A DNA stretch of 64,000 nt from Acorus gramineus (taxonomy: Eukaryota; Streptophyta; Magnoliopsida; Acorales; Acoraceae), in assembly GCA_030737835.1 (NCBI GenBank), contig JAUJYN010000023.1, positions 559,056 to 623,055 of the forward strand. Direction: 5' to 3'. Positions 1 through 10,724 of this stretch are shown piece by piece. The notes under the pieces were generated by a model, which worked only from the letters and a program-made list of their open reading frames with translations, ran no database searches and had not been told where the DNA came from. The position numbers were made by a program, and so were the translations under genes. Numbering within the stretch: position 1 is the first letter of the stretch; each line of letters opens with the position of its first letter.

Positions 1-909
1 CACTTGAATCCCGAGGTCTCTCTCGACGGTCTTCGCCCGAGACACTACGTCGGAGTACCTCGTGAAAGCGTGGGCAGTGACATGCACCCGGATAGCGCTG
101 CTGAGACCCAGCTCGAATCGCCGGCACCTCGTGACCTCATCCGTCACCAAGGCCGGAGCAAATCTGGACAGCCTCGTGAAGCGCGTAGAGTAGTCAGCGA
201 CGGACATAGTGCCCTGAGTCAGCTGCTCAAACTCCCGCTCCACTAGCTGCCGCGCCGAGAACGGGAAGTACTCATCCAAGAAGTACCTCCGGAAACCCGC
301 CCATGTGAGCCGCTCCACTCCCTCTGGAATGTCCACCACTCGGGTAGCCCACCAGTCGGCGGCGTCACCCTTCAGCATGAAGGTGGCCAGAGAGACTCGC
401 TGGCGATCGGTGCAAAGCATGGCCGCGAAGATCACATCCACCTCCCTCAACCAACGCTCTGGCGCAAGGGGATCTGCCGACTGCCCATGGAACTCGGGAG
501 GATGGAGCTTTAGAAAGGCTGCGAGGCCACTCTGCTGCACTCGCGCTGCAGCCTCTAGCCCCACCTCCCTCGCCAGGGGATCCTCAACTCCTACCGCCGG
601 AACTGCCACCGGAACTGGGGGTACATCAGGTACCGCAGGCGGATCTGCCGCCAAGGGGACCTGCGGAACTGCCTCGCGGGTCGCCCTCAGCTCCTGAATC
701 TCTCTAGCCTGCTCTGCCAACACTCTGGTCTGGGCCTCCAGCATCCTCGTCTGTGTCCCCACCAAATCAGCCAACCGAGCGAAAGCACGCTCCCAAGCAG
801 GAGGCTCCTGCGTCAAGGGCTCTCCAGTAGCATCCTCGTCTCTGGTAGGTCCGGAAACCTCCAAAGACCGAGAGGGACCTCGTCCGCGCCGTCCTCTGCG
901 AGGAGGCAT
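1..909 (-). CDS. gag: E1 gag polyprotein, N-terminal 303 codons (partial)
   Basis: This is the capsid/nucleocapsid precursor of a chromovirus, which would package element RNA in cytoplasmic particles. The frame starts with MPPRRGRRGRGPSR at 907-909 and runs 303 codons without a stop to the window edge. Residues about 135-275 form the retrotransposon gag domain: FLKLHPPEFHG, then DPLAPERWLREVD, then ADWWA, then EYFPFSAR, then FEQLTQGTMSVADYSTRF. The zinc knuckle and pol lie off-window. The start is supported by its place about 100 bases below the primer site, and the same MPPR start region is seen, mutated or truncated, in E2 and E5. Unlike E2 and E5, nothing here is broken, so E1 may be recent. 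Confidence 0.85.
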   Translation of the reverse strand, partial: MPPRRGRRGRGPSRSLEVSGPTRDEDATGEPLTQEPPAWERAFARLADLVGTQTRMLEAQTRVLAEQAREIQELRATREAVPQVPLAADPPAVPDVPPVPVAVPAVGVEDPLAREVGLEAAARVQQSGLAAFLKLHPPEFHGQSADPLAPERWLREVDVIFAAMLCTDRQRVSLATFMLKGDAADWWATRVVDIPEGVERLTWAGFRRYFLDEYFPFSARQLVEREFEQLTQGTMSVADYSTRFTRLSRFAPALVTDEVTRCRRFELGLSSAIRVHVTAHAFTRYSDVVSRAKTVERDLGIQV

Positions 910-1011
910 ATCAGCACCCTAAGAAAACCAGACACTAGGATCAGAATACTCATCTCGAAATCCTAGGACTCATCTCTATGCAAAGGAAGACAATTGGCTC
1001 TGACAGGACCA

Positions 1012-1024
1012 GGCTCTGATACCA
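1012..1024 (-). promoter_or_regulatory. E1 primer binding site (initiator-Met tRNA)
   Basis: The minus strand reads TGGTATCAGAGCC five bases after the LTR end at 1030. This is the classic complement to the 3' end of plant initiator-Met tRNA that primes reverse transcription. Confidence 0.9.
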
Positions 1025-1029
1025 ACTTT

Positions 1030-4000
1030 TGTCACGCCCCAGGGCGGCCAACCCCGGAACGCGGCAAATGTATACATATCATATCAGAAACCTACACAGG
1101 AGGTCAACAATATATATCATACACAATAAACAGAATGACACACAATGACAAGAAGCTGACATGATATATACACCTAATGCGGAAGCAAAAGACTGAATCT
1201 GTGAATAAACATTCTACAGACTCGATACACAATCATACGTCCTGTGAGAGCCAATATACACAAATATATAACTGAACATATACAAACGTGCTCAGCACGA
1301 AAATACAATACATACAGCCAAGGAAAGGGATGCTGATAGCCTCTGGTACTCGCGGACGTAGCGCTGCTCCGCTACTGAAGAAATCCCTCGGAAAGCTCCA
1401 ACTGCTGCTCCGGCTCCAGCTCCAGCTCAGTGGCAACTGGGGAAAAACATATGCGAGGGGTGAGCCACACGCTCAGTGAATGGCACAACCCATGCATCAC
1501 AGACAATATTGACCACAACATATTAATCCAGCCATTCATCCCGCCTCAAAGGGGCAGGAACAACATAACCATTTATCCAATCCAGATCATACCCTCACCC
1601 TTACCCCTCAACAGGGGACTCAGGATTTTGGGACTAACTATCATCAATAAACAAGACCAGCGGGTCGCTTATCGCCTACCCACTACACCCTCACCCTCAC
1701 CCTACCACGGGTGACATAGGATTTTGGGACTGATAAACATTCATAAACAAAACCAGTGGGTCGCTCATCGACAACCCACTACACCCTCACCCTCACCCTA
1801 CCACGGGTGACATAGGATTTTGGGACTGACTAGGCTGTTGGTCACCCTTGGTCCACCGATAGTCTCTCCTCACTCCGCGGTTGTTTGGCCACTCCCATGT
1901 TCAGCACAGTCCTTCATCAAACCAGGAGGCGCCTACTAGTGGGAGCCCCTGCACGGGACAACCTGTCTAACGCCGAGGTAGTCTCTAAAGGATCCAACGC
2001 AGGGCAACAGAACAGCCTATCCATCGCATATGATCCACTCGGATCCGCCGACAACGCATCTCTCCAACTCAAATGTCATGAACTCTTCGGAGTTCCTCCA
2101 GCGCGCATAACCAAGATGCGGGGAAACAGTACAATCAAAAGCAGTGTTGGAATACCACTGGGGGAAAGAAACTCGGGAGGGCGGCGTGAGTTCCCGATAC
2201 AGGGTACCCCGACAACCAAACAAGGAACACGGAGTACCCTAACACGGGTCTCACCGCTGTCCTCGCAAGGTCCCTCCCCTATAATATTCACTACTCATGC
2301 TAATAATCATACCAAACATACAACTCTAACGTTCTGAATTCCTCAGAACCCACCAGGGCGCATAACTACGATGCGGGGAACATGCATAAGGTTATAACAT
2401 GGTGAAATATTCTTGGGGGAAAGCAACTCGGGAGGGCAGCGTGAGTTCCCGTTATAGGACGCTCCGACAACCAAACAAGGAACACGGTGTACCCTAACCC
2501 GGGTCTCACCGCTGTCCTCGCAAGGCCCCTCCCCTAAAATAATCACTATAACATGCAATTCAACAGATACTAGTATTTAATTTAATAAATAAAACTAGTA
2601 GGACACATGCATAGGCCGGGTTTCCTAGCATGTAAACAGGGGACATGCTGCAAGGCTCATATGCATATCCTAAGGGGCAAGTCCCTAACATGCAAAGACT
2701 AGGGAAGCATGCATTCTACACATAAATCATACAAGCATGGATTACATATTATTGCAAGTTAATATTCATCCATGACGCCCCAGGAGAGGTCGGTATACGC
2801 CCAAGTGCGTATAACACCTCTCGACTGGGTTGGATTGTCCCACTCACCAGTATTTGGGTCGACGCGCGACCGTCCGTCTAGATCTGCAAGACAGGTATTA
2901 TTTGGTAAGTAGTAATCCACAATTATCCCAAAAATGCATAACACACACAACCAAACATCCAACAATCCCAAACAAAGCCCCCCCAACACCCTCGGCACCC
3001 CCGCACGGCAACCCGACCGCCCGGACGCGCCGCCGCGCCTCGGCCCGCGCACTCCGCGCACCGCCCGGGGCCCCGCGCGTCCACCGAGCCCAGCCGCGGC
3101 AGCCCGCACGCGCCCCGCACGCCGTGCGCACGCTCCACGCCCCGCGCGCGCCCCGCGCGCACCTCCGCCGCTCCGCCGCGCCCCGCGCACGCCTCGCGCA
3201 CAGCCCCTCGCCCCGCGCCTCCTCCGCGCGCGCCCCAGCACCCGGCCAGCACCTCCGCGCGTCCAGCACCTCGGCCAGCACCTCCGCGCGCACCTCCGCG
3301 CGTCCAGCACCTCCGCGCGCGCCCAGACCAGCAACTCGCGCGTCCAGCACCTCCGCGCGCGCCCAGCTCGGCCCCTGCTCGCCCAGGCCGACCAGCACCC
3401 TGCACCAGGCCCGCACGCCCTCGCGCGCACGCCGCGCGTACGCGCGCCCGCGCACGCACGCGCACCTGCCCGCGCGCACCCGACCTGGCGCCGCCTGGGT
3501 TGCTGCTGCTGCTGCTGCTTGGCCCGGACGACCTGCCGCAGCCCGAGCGCCACCACCACTGCCCGAGACCACCCAAACCACCTTCCAACCACCCCCGACC
3601 GCCCTCCGACGACCCCCACAGCCGCCGACCACCCCCAAACACAAAAACCCCTCCCTAGCATTCATCTAAGCAAGAAAAAGGAGGGAAAGAAGGCTTACCG
3701 AGGGGAGGGAGCGAAGTCCGGACGCTCTCCACGCGCCGAAACCCTTCCCAAAAGCCTTCTCACGCCCCGATCTAGCTTATCCCTCGGAATGGGCCAAATC
3801 AGAGGACGAAAAGGGGAGGTCGGGGAGGCTAAAGTCGTCGGAATTCGGATTTGAAGACACCGGTGTGTAGATCGGGACCCGATCTACACTTCCCGTGCTT
3901 TGGGTTTTTGATTTTGAGGGGTGTAGGGGGCTCAAACGGAAGAAAAACGGAGAGGGGAGAGAGAGATCTCGACGAGGGAGACAATGAATAGTGATTTCAA

Positions 4001-4285
4001 ATTTTTAGATTCCTTTTAAGTAGAGCGCGACTTAAAAACCCGGATACGCCCCGGAACTGCGAAATTTTTGCAAACGATGCCGGAATTCAATGAAATTTTC
4101 GTGGGAGGTCAGAAATGGCACCAGGACACCAAATATGCAGTCAGATTTCCAATCGGAGTCCTCTAGCTCAGACGATAGCTAACAGTCTGAAATTATGCGG
4201 TTCCGACCAAAAACCCTAAAAATTTTAAAAACCGCCAGGGCGCTCTAACGGTTACCAACAGGTTAAAAGTGACACATATCTAACA
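1030..4285 (-). repeat. E1 5' LTR, 3256 bp
   Basis: The LTR is bounded by TG...CA ends (minus strand TGTTAG...GTGACA) and abuts the primer site. It holds short internal repeats. Two similar blocks of about 110-130 bp lie near 2160-2290 and 2415-2540. A very GC-rich stretch of GCGC-type sequence covers about 2990-3500 and throws up long spurious reading frames on both strands. A CTG/CAG run lies near 3500-3520. On the minus strand it carries GTGAGTGG (2840-2847), TTGCAG (2884-2889) and a hairpin plus CAG motif (1437-1478), all shared with other LTRs in the window. Confidence 0.85.
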
Positions 4286-5845
4286 TTAAGCACCCACCAA
4301 ACGTGCAAACAGGGTGTAAGGACAAGGAGAGGCAAGAATTATAGCTAACTCGAAGGTGCATATCAATAAGTATGTACAAATGATCCTAGAACACATGTAT
4401 TTAATCCTACATAGCACATCCATCATCATATACAAGCAATACAACCCAAAAGTTCTCTATAATATCATCCCATTGCATAAAATACACTATAGTGCCTAAC
4501 AAGCATGCTATTATTACTTCTATTGCATGGGTCGGACCACTCACCAATACCAAATCGTCACTCGCTCAATCCACGAGGAGTTGATGTGGGATAGCGAGCA
4601 GGGTGGGAGTGGGAAGAGCACGACGCACTCCCACCACAGCACAAACTTGCAAGAAAATCGATAACTTCTAGATCCTACAACCAATGGTGCTAAAATTGAA
4701 TATGATAACTCCTGACACATAAACAAGCATATATCATCAAGGCACCAACTCCAGATATAGATCACAGCATGCATAATAGCATAAAAACTCACATGCCGAA
4801 CTGGTTCGTCTACCCCCAAACATCCATGAACTTTCTTCACTCCAGCACCAAGTACACGTCCAAAAATTCTGAAATAATTTACACACATTCATTCACATGT
4901 GAGGATCATAATCCATGAAGACATCGGAGTCTAATTAAGCTTCTAACTGCTAGAAATAAATTAGTTTCAGAAGCTGGTCATTTCACACGTGAATCTGGAC
5001 AGTCCTTAGAGATTGACTCATAACTTCCAACACAGATAACATTTTAACCCCAAATTTCATGCATAGAATCTAGACATCAGCATGATCATGGAACATGAAG
5101 ACCTGAACCTCAGAATATGACTCTAGGTACTAGTATTACAAGGATTTCAAGAAGACAGAGATCTGCCTTACCTCTCTAAGCAATATCCAAGACTCCCATC
5201 ACCATAATCAATTTCTCCTCAACTTAACCACTGCTGGTCCACACAAAACAGAGCAAACAGAGAGGGGGAAAAGGGTTAGGGAGGGTGAATAACATAATAC
5301 AAGCATATACAAGCCACTCTACATACCTTAACACTCTCACAATTTCTCCAACAAAGATCCACCAAAAATTTCCCAAACACACTCCCCAAACCCTCTCATC
5401 AACTCAGCTGGGACAGCAACAAAAGAGAGAAAAAGTGGTAGAAAATGAGACTTAGATGACATAAAGTTCCTATAGAAGGGTTTATATAGTGGTTAAGGTA
5501 ATAAGGGGGGTGAACTTAAGCTAATCCTACCCAACCAATTACCAAAAAAAAGAAAACCAACCAATGGGAGGTGAGACTTCTTAAGCTCACCCAAGGTGTC
5601 CCTATCACACCAAAAGGGTTATAATTATCCATAGCTAATCCACCACCAACCAGTAACAAATGAAAATCCGGATACCAATCGGAACTGAAAACCCAAAAAA
5701 AAATAAACATTTCCAATTACGCCAAGGCAGTTATCAAATCAAAGAAAACACTGATAAATCATTCAACTAGGGGGAACAATCACCAAAATAATAATAATAA
5801 TAATAACACCCATATTATAAATTCCAAAATGACACAAACTTAACA
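4286..5845 (-). repeat. E2 3' LTR (U3 side), truncated by E1
   Basis: It matches 11583-13154 almost base for base with a few single-base changes and small indels. It starts on the minus strand with TGTTAAGTTTGTGTCATT directly after the polypurine tract. About 860 bp of the R/U5 side (equivalent to 10725-11582) is missing here because E1 is inserted. Reading frames such as 4541-4888 are LTR sequence and recur in the other LTR at 11838-12188, so they are not genes. Confidence 0.88.
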
Positions 5846-5861
5846 TTCTCCCCTCCTTCGG
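5846..5861 (-). promoter_or_regulatory. E2 polypurine tract
   Basis: The minus strand reads CCGAAGGAGGGGAGAA immediately before the TGTTAAG start of the 3' LTR. This is the expected plus-strand priming site. Confidence 0.75.
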
Positions 5862-5885
5862 AAATTTTGTCCCCAAAATTACAAA

Positions 5886-6652
5886 CTAAGAAGGGAAAAG
5901 ATGTGGATAAGAGTCACGCATGATGTCCTCTCGCTCCCAAGTGGCCTCAGCACCAGATCGACGATGCTGCCAATGCACCTTGACCAATGACACGATTTTG
6001 GTGCGGAGCCTCTTCTCACGCTGATCTAAGATCTCGATGGGTTGCTCAACGAAGGACAAATCCGGCTCGAAAACGAGAGGCTCATGCGCAATGATGTGCG
6101 ACGGATCATGGACGTACTGCCTCAACTGGGATACATGGAAAACATCATGAGCGTGCGACAGCTGTGGAGGCAAGGCCACCCTATAGGCCACCTCCCCAAT
6201 CCGCTCAAGCACTAAAAATGGGCCGATGAACAGCGGACTTAGCTTGCCTCGAACGCCAAAACGGAAGATGCCCTTAAGTGGGGACACCTTCAGAAACACA
6301 TGATCTCCAACCTCAAAGGTGAGGTCTCGGCGTCGATGATCAGCATAGCTCTTTTGATGGCTCTGGGCGGTGCGGATGCGCTCCCGAATCAATCTGACTT
6401 GCTCAGAGGTCAGCTGGATAATCTCTGGCCCTTCAAGCTGACGCTCTCCAACCTCGTCCCAACACAAGGGAGATCTGCAGCTGCGACCATAGAGAGCCTC
6501 ATACGGTGCCATCTTAATGCTCGAATGGTAGCTGTTGTTATAGGCAAACTCCACCAACGGAAGATGACCTTCCCAACTACCCCAAAATAAAGGACGCATG
6601 TCCGTAGCATGTCCTCTAAAGTCATAATTGTCCTCTCTGACTGGCCGTCTGT
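5886..6652 (-). pseudogene. pol: E2 integrase C-terminal region with chromodomain-like tail
   Basis: A 237-codon open stretch (5886-6599) continues the integrase in a different frame from the upstream part. It contains VEFAYNNSYHSSIKMAPYE and ALYGRSCRSPLCWDE, the conserved chromovirus integrase end, then the GPF.V.RIG..AYR.ALP block and HDVFHVSQLRQYV. The last ~50 residues (QPIEILDQREKRLR...WE...) look like the chromodomain that tethers Tekay/Del integrases to heterochromatin. A frameshift near 6595 separates it from the catalytic core. The stop at 5886 is the natural end, about 40 bases from the LTR. Confidence 0.85.
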
Positions 6653-6991
6653 CTATGGATGGAATGCGGTACTAAAATGCAAGGTCGTACCCAGGGCGTG
6701 CTGAAGACTACCCCAAAACCTCGAAGTGAATCTTGCATCTCGATCCGAAATGATGCTGACAGGGGTACCGTGCAGACGAACAATCTCAGAGATAAATAAT
6801 CGTGCCAAGGTGTCCAGAGAATCGGTGAGTCGGATGGGGAGGAAGTGTGCAGACTTGGTCAGTCGATCGACGATCACCCAAATGGCATCACGACCAGAAC
6901 GTGACTTTGGCAAGCCCGACACAAAGTCCATGGTAATGTGCTCCCACTTCTACTGAGGAATCTCAATGGACTGCATCTTTCCAGTGGGACG
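6653..6991 (-). pseudogene. pol: E2 integrase catalytic core fragment
   Basis: The frame contains [19 protein letters not shown] and [13 protein letters not shown], the first catalytic Asp region of the DDE integrase. [18 protein letters not shown] follows, with the second Asp. In-frame TAG codons lie at 6950-6952 (Trp position), 6992-6994 (Gln position) and 6653-6655 (Gln position, just before TDGQSERT). All three are explained by G-to-A or C-to-T transitions in an otherwise well-kept frame. The third catalytic residue region is not intact because of the frameshift further down. Confidence 0.83.
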
Positions 6992-8034
6992 CTAATGCTC
7001 CGTCTTCACCTGCTGGCACACCAAGCAACGAGCGACGAAACTTCCAACATCCGCCTTCATACCACGCCACCAGTAACCATGACGGAGGCTCCGATACATT
7101 TTCGTGCTACCAGGATGCACCATGTATCGAGAACGATGAGCCTCATCCAAGATCTTCTGCTTCAGCTCTGTGTCATTGGGAATGCAAACTCTACCCCTGA
7201 ATCTCAAGATGCCATCCCCGCCAATCTGATAGTCCGGTCGCTCACCTCGGGTGACGCCTTCTGATATGACCAAGAAGTGAGGATCCCACCCTTGCGCCAC
7301 GCGGATCTCATCCAGCAGAACAGGCTGAACCACCAGTCGAGCCAACAAACTGCCAGTACGTGTCACCTTAAAGCTCAACAAATTTGTGGCCTCCTCCCAT
7401 AGTCGCCAACGACGGACTACTAGATGAGAAATCAAGCCCAGGGGCTGTCTGCTGAGAGCATCGGCCACGACATTTGCCTTACCTGGATGGTAACCAATGT
7501 CGCAGTCATAGTCCTTCAGAAACTCAATCCAACGTCGCTGACGCATGTTGAGCTCCGGCTGGGATTGCAAATATGTAAGGCTCTTGTGGTCCGTGAAGAG
7601 TTCAAATTGCTCACCATACAGATAATGCCTCCAAATTTTCACTGCGAAAATAATCGCTGCTAGCTCCAAGTCGTGGGTGGGGTAATTCTGTTCATGGGGC
7701 TTCAACTGACGTGATGCGTAAGCCACCACCTTACCATGTTGCATCAGGACACAGCCCAACCCCAACCGCGACGCATCGGAGTAGACTGCGAAGCCGCCAC
7801 TCCCAGATGGAATGGTAAGAACTGGCGCTGATGTGAGCCTTCGCTTCAACTCCAGGAAGCTCTCCTCACAAGCTGGGGACCACTCAAACCGAACATCCTT
7901 CCGTGTAAGGCGGGTCAGGGGAACAGCAATCTTGGAGAATCCCTCCACAAATCTCCGGTAGTAACCTGCCAATCCCAAGAAACTCTGAATCTCTGTGGGA
8001 TTCGACGGTCGCCGCCAATTCGCCACAGCGAGAG
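6992..8034 (-). pseudogene. pol: E2 RT C-terminal part, RNase H and integrase zinc finger
   Basis: The open stretch from 8026 starts in the RT connection ([20 protein letters not shown]). It continues through RNase [18 protein letters not shown], the HDLELAA glutamate and [11 protein letters not shown]. It then enters the integrase HHCC zinc finger ([11 protein letters not shown]...YWW....DV...V..C..CQ..K). It is in the same frame as the protease/RT part but separated from it by two compensating single-base frameshifts near 8352 and 8035. The one at 8035 looks like loss of one C in a Pro-Glu-Lys-Thr codon run. Confidence 0.86.
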
Positions 8035-8488
8035 TTTTCTCCGGTCCACGGATATGCCCTCACCGGAAATTACATGGCCCAAAAAGGCCACACGTTCCAA
8101 CCAAAACTCGCACTTGCTGAACTTGGCGTACAACTGATGTCGAGCCAAAGTCTCCAAGACAGTGCGAAGGTGGGCTGCATGCTCCTCATGGCTCCTCGAG
8201 TAGACCAGGATGTCATCAATGAAGACAACCACGAAGGAGTCTAGAAAGGGCCTAAACACCCAGTTCATAAGATCCATGAAGGCCGTCGGTGCATTCGTCA
8301 ACCCAAACGGTAGCACTAGAAACTCATAATGCCCGTAGCGGGTTCGGAATATCTGATTCACGGATCTTCAATTGATAGTACCCCGAGCGAAGATCAATCT
8401 TGGAGAAGACACAAGCTCCCTGAAGCTGGTCAAACAGATCATCAATTCGCGGGAGGGGGTACTTGTTCTTCACTGTCCGCTGGTTCAG
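8035..8488 (-). pseudogene. pol: E2 reverse transcriptase core fragment
   Basis: From the TAG at 8489 the original frame continues as [18 protein letters not shown], then [15 protein letters not shown] small deletion near 8352 moves it into another frame, which holds [16 protein letters not shown] and the catalytic [12 protein letters not shown] motif (the YxDD box as FIDD). [11 protein letters not shown] follows. All RT motifs are readable but not in one frame, so no active enzyme could come from this copy. Confidence 0.86.
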
Positions 8489-9745
8489 CTACCTATAATC
8501 AATACAAAGACGTAGTGAACCATCCTTCTTCTTCACGAACAGCATAGGGGCTCCCCAAGGAGACACACTCAGACGTGCAAACCCTTTCTCCAGCAATTCT
8601 TCCAATTGCTCCTTGAGCACACGCAATTCGGCAGGAGCCATCCGATACGGAGCCTTTGAAATCGGCTCGGTACCCGGAACCAGATTGATCTCAAACTCGA
8701 TCTCACGGTCCGGTGGTAGTCCCGGAAGATCGTCAAAAAAGACAAAAGGGTAATCCACCACGACCGGAGTCTCACTGATACCTGCCTTCAAGGGTGTATC
8801 GACAGCTGATACATATGCCAAATAACCCTCGCATCCGCCGCGGAGGAGCTTCCATGCTCGGAGGGAGGACACAAACCCCAGTGGAGCTTGGTCCCTATCG
8901 CCCATAAACTGAAAGGTCCTTCGACCAGGGATGTGGAACACCACTATTTTTGCAAAGCAGTCGATGCTGGCATGGCAAGCAGAGAGCCAATCCATCCCTA
9001 GGATGACGTCAAAATCAGACATGGAAAGCTCGACCAACTCTACTGCAAACTCATACTCTCCTATCGACACTAAACAACTCCTATAAACTGTCCTGAGAAT
9101 AAGGCGATCGCCTACTGGCAAAGCAACCTCCAATGCAACCGGTAGGGGATCCGACACTGCTCCCACATGGCGGGCAAAAGCAGGAGAAATAAAAGAATGC
9201 GTGGCCCCAGAATCAAATAAAACATAAGCAGGGTGCTGGGAGATCATAATAGTACCTCGGACCACGCTACCTGATGCATGTGCCTCATCAACTGTGAGTG
9301 TCGCTACCCGGCCAGGGACCAACTGTGGTGGGGGCTGAATCTGCCGATTTCGCTGCGGAGGCTGTCTCCTCTGATCCACATGACCGCCCTGCGGCGGTTG
9401 TGGTTGACGCTGCGGTTGCGGTTGCGGCTGACGCGGCTGCTGCTGCTGGAACCTCGGATCATAAACTCGTGGTCGTCCAGCATCAGGACAAAATCGCGCA
9501 ATGTGCCCAACGCGCTGGCAGTGGTAACAGCGGCGTTGTTTAGGGGTTCTTGCCTGAACTGGAATGACGGCGGTACCTTGGGTTGGCATAGTAGTAGGGG
9601 CAGGGGAGACAGTCGATTGATCAGAGCGACGACGCTTGCTGCGAGCATCGCGGCGTCCATCACCTTGCTGACGAGGAGGATCTTGGCCTGCTGGGGATGT
9701 CTGACTCACCGGGGGTGCCCCAAGGTCGCGCTCGACAGTCACAGC
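8489..9745 (-). pseudogene. E2 gag zinc knuckle, protease and RT N-terminus
   Basis: A 417-codon open stretch starts right after a TGA at 9746-9748. It contains the nucleocapsid CCHC knuckle [14 protein letters not shown] (about residues 72-85), a Gln/Pro-rich linker ([19 protein letters not shown]), and the aspartic protease site [12 protein letters not shown]. It also has the end of the protease fold (VILGMDWLS) and the RT start ([20 protein letters not shown]...[13 protein letters not shown]). It ends at a TAG (8489-8491) where DYRELNQR would be expected. Gag and pol appear to share one frame, as in other Tekay elements. Confidence 0.85.
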
Positions 9746-10611
9746 TCACGATAACAAGGCACTGAAACTTGTCAACGCCTGCGACGTAACATGCACCCTA
9801 ATCCTGCTGTTGAGTCCCATCTCAAAGCGTCTGCAACGTGTCTCCTCATCAGCAACAAGGGCAGGAGCGTAACGTGATAGTGTCGTGAATCTCGCTGAAT
9901 AAGACGCCACTGACATAGACCCCTGCGTCAACTGTTCAAACTCCTGCATCACCCGCTGCCGCGTCAGAAAAGGAAAATACTCGCCTAAAAATAGGTCACA
10001 GAACCCGGTCCAGGCCAACTGCTCCACACCTCCAGGAATATCAATCGAACGGGTGGCCCACCAATCCGCTGCATCGTCCTTCAGCATGAACGTGGCTAGA
10101 GAGATACGCTGGCGATCCGAGCAACGCATGGTAGAGAAAATCTTATCTATCTCTCGCAACCACCTTTCTGGAGCAAGGGGATCCGCCGTCACACCATGGA
10201 AAGAAGGGGGGTGGAGCTTCAAGAAAGTACAGAGGTCGGACTTATGGTCCTGAGCCTCCACACGATGCTCTTCCACTGCCTCGAGGGGTCTCTGATCTAC
10301 TGATACAGGAATTTCCACATGATCCTCGGCATCAGGCACAATCGGTGGGTCTGGCACAACCGGCATCTGTGGAGCCGCCTGGCGGGCCTCACGTAGTGCC
10401 TTAATCTAACGGGACTGCTCCTCCAACACCCTTGATTGAGTCTCTAACATATCAGCGAGGCGAGCGAAGGCATGCTCCCAGGCGGGAGGCTCCGGCTCAG
10501 GTCTTGGCCCCAAGCAGAGGACCCCGCATCCAACCCATCTCCATCAACAGGACCAGAAGTTCCGGAAGCTCTAGGGCGACCACGTTCACATCCCTTGACG
10601 CGAGGAGGCGT
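9746..10611 (-). pseudogene. gag: E2 gag N-terminal and capsid region
   Basis: The 206-codon stretch 9746-10366 contains LCTFLKLHPPSFHG, LAPERWLREIDKIF, ADWWATRSIDIPGG, EYFPFLTRQ and FEQLTQGSMSVASYSARF, clearly homologous to E1 gag. The start region is broken. The MPPR start codon reads ACG at 10609-10611, a frameshift lies between there and a TAG at 10406-10408, and a TGA (CGA in a functional copy) sits at 9746-9748. Confidence 0.83.
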
Positions 10612-10707
10612 GTCAGCAACCTATAAAGCGAGGCACTAGGATCAGAATACTGAAATAGGAATCCTACGACTCAACTACACGACCCAACTTAGGCTCAGAT
10701 AGGACCA

Positions 10708-10720
10708 GACTCTGATAGCA
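10708..10720 (-). promoter_or_regulatory. E2 primer binding site, two mismatches
   Basis: The minus strand reads TGCTATCAGAGTC four bases inside the LTR end. It is the initiator-Met tRNA site with two changes from TGGTATCAGAGCC. Reverse transcription normally regenerates this site from the tRNA, so the changes probably arose after insertion. Confidence 0.75.
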
Positions 10721-10724
10721 ACTT

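Larger units (their letters stand above)
1..4285 (-). mobile_element. E1: 5' part of a Tekay/Del-type Ty3/gypsy chromovirus, cut by the left window edge
   Basis: The minus strand reads 5' LTR (4285 to 1030), a primer binding site matching initiator-Met tRNA, a short leader, then an open gag frame that leaves the window at base 1. The gag is the same type as that of E2, which carries chromovirus pol. The LTR begins TGTTAG and ends GTGACA. At 4285/4286 the sequence changes abruptly into the E2 LTR, at the point equivalent to 11582/11583 of the intact E2 LTR. E1 therefore landed inside the 3' LTR of E2 and is the younger insertion. The flanking TTAAG at 4286-4290 should be one copy of the target duplication; the partner lies outside the window. 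Confidence 0.85.

Noticed and set aside
2759-3854. Long overlapping reading frames on both strands rich in Arg, Ala, Pro and Gly
   Set aside because: They arise from the GCGC-rich part of the E1 LTR, where stop codons are rare in all frames. They have no domain pattern and no homologue in the other LTRs.
4541-4888. 115-codon frame repeated at 11838-12188
   Set aside because: The two copies are the two LTRs of E2. Duplication reflects the LTR pair, not a gene family.
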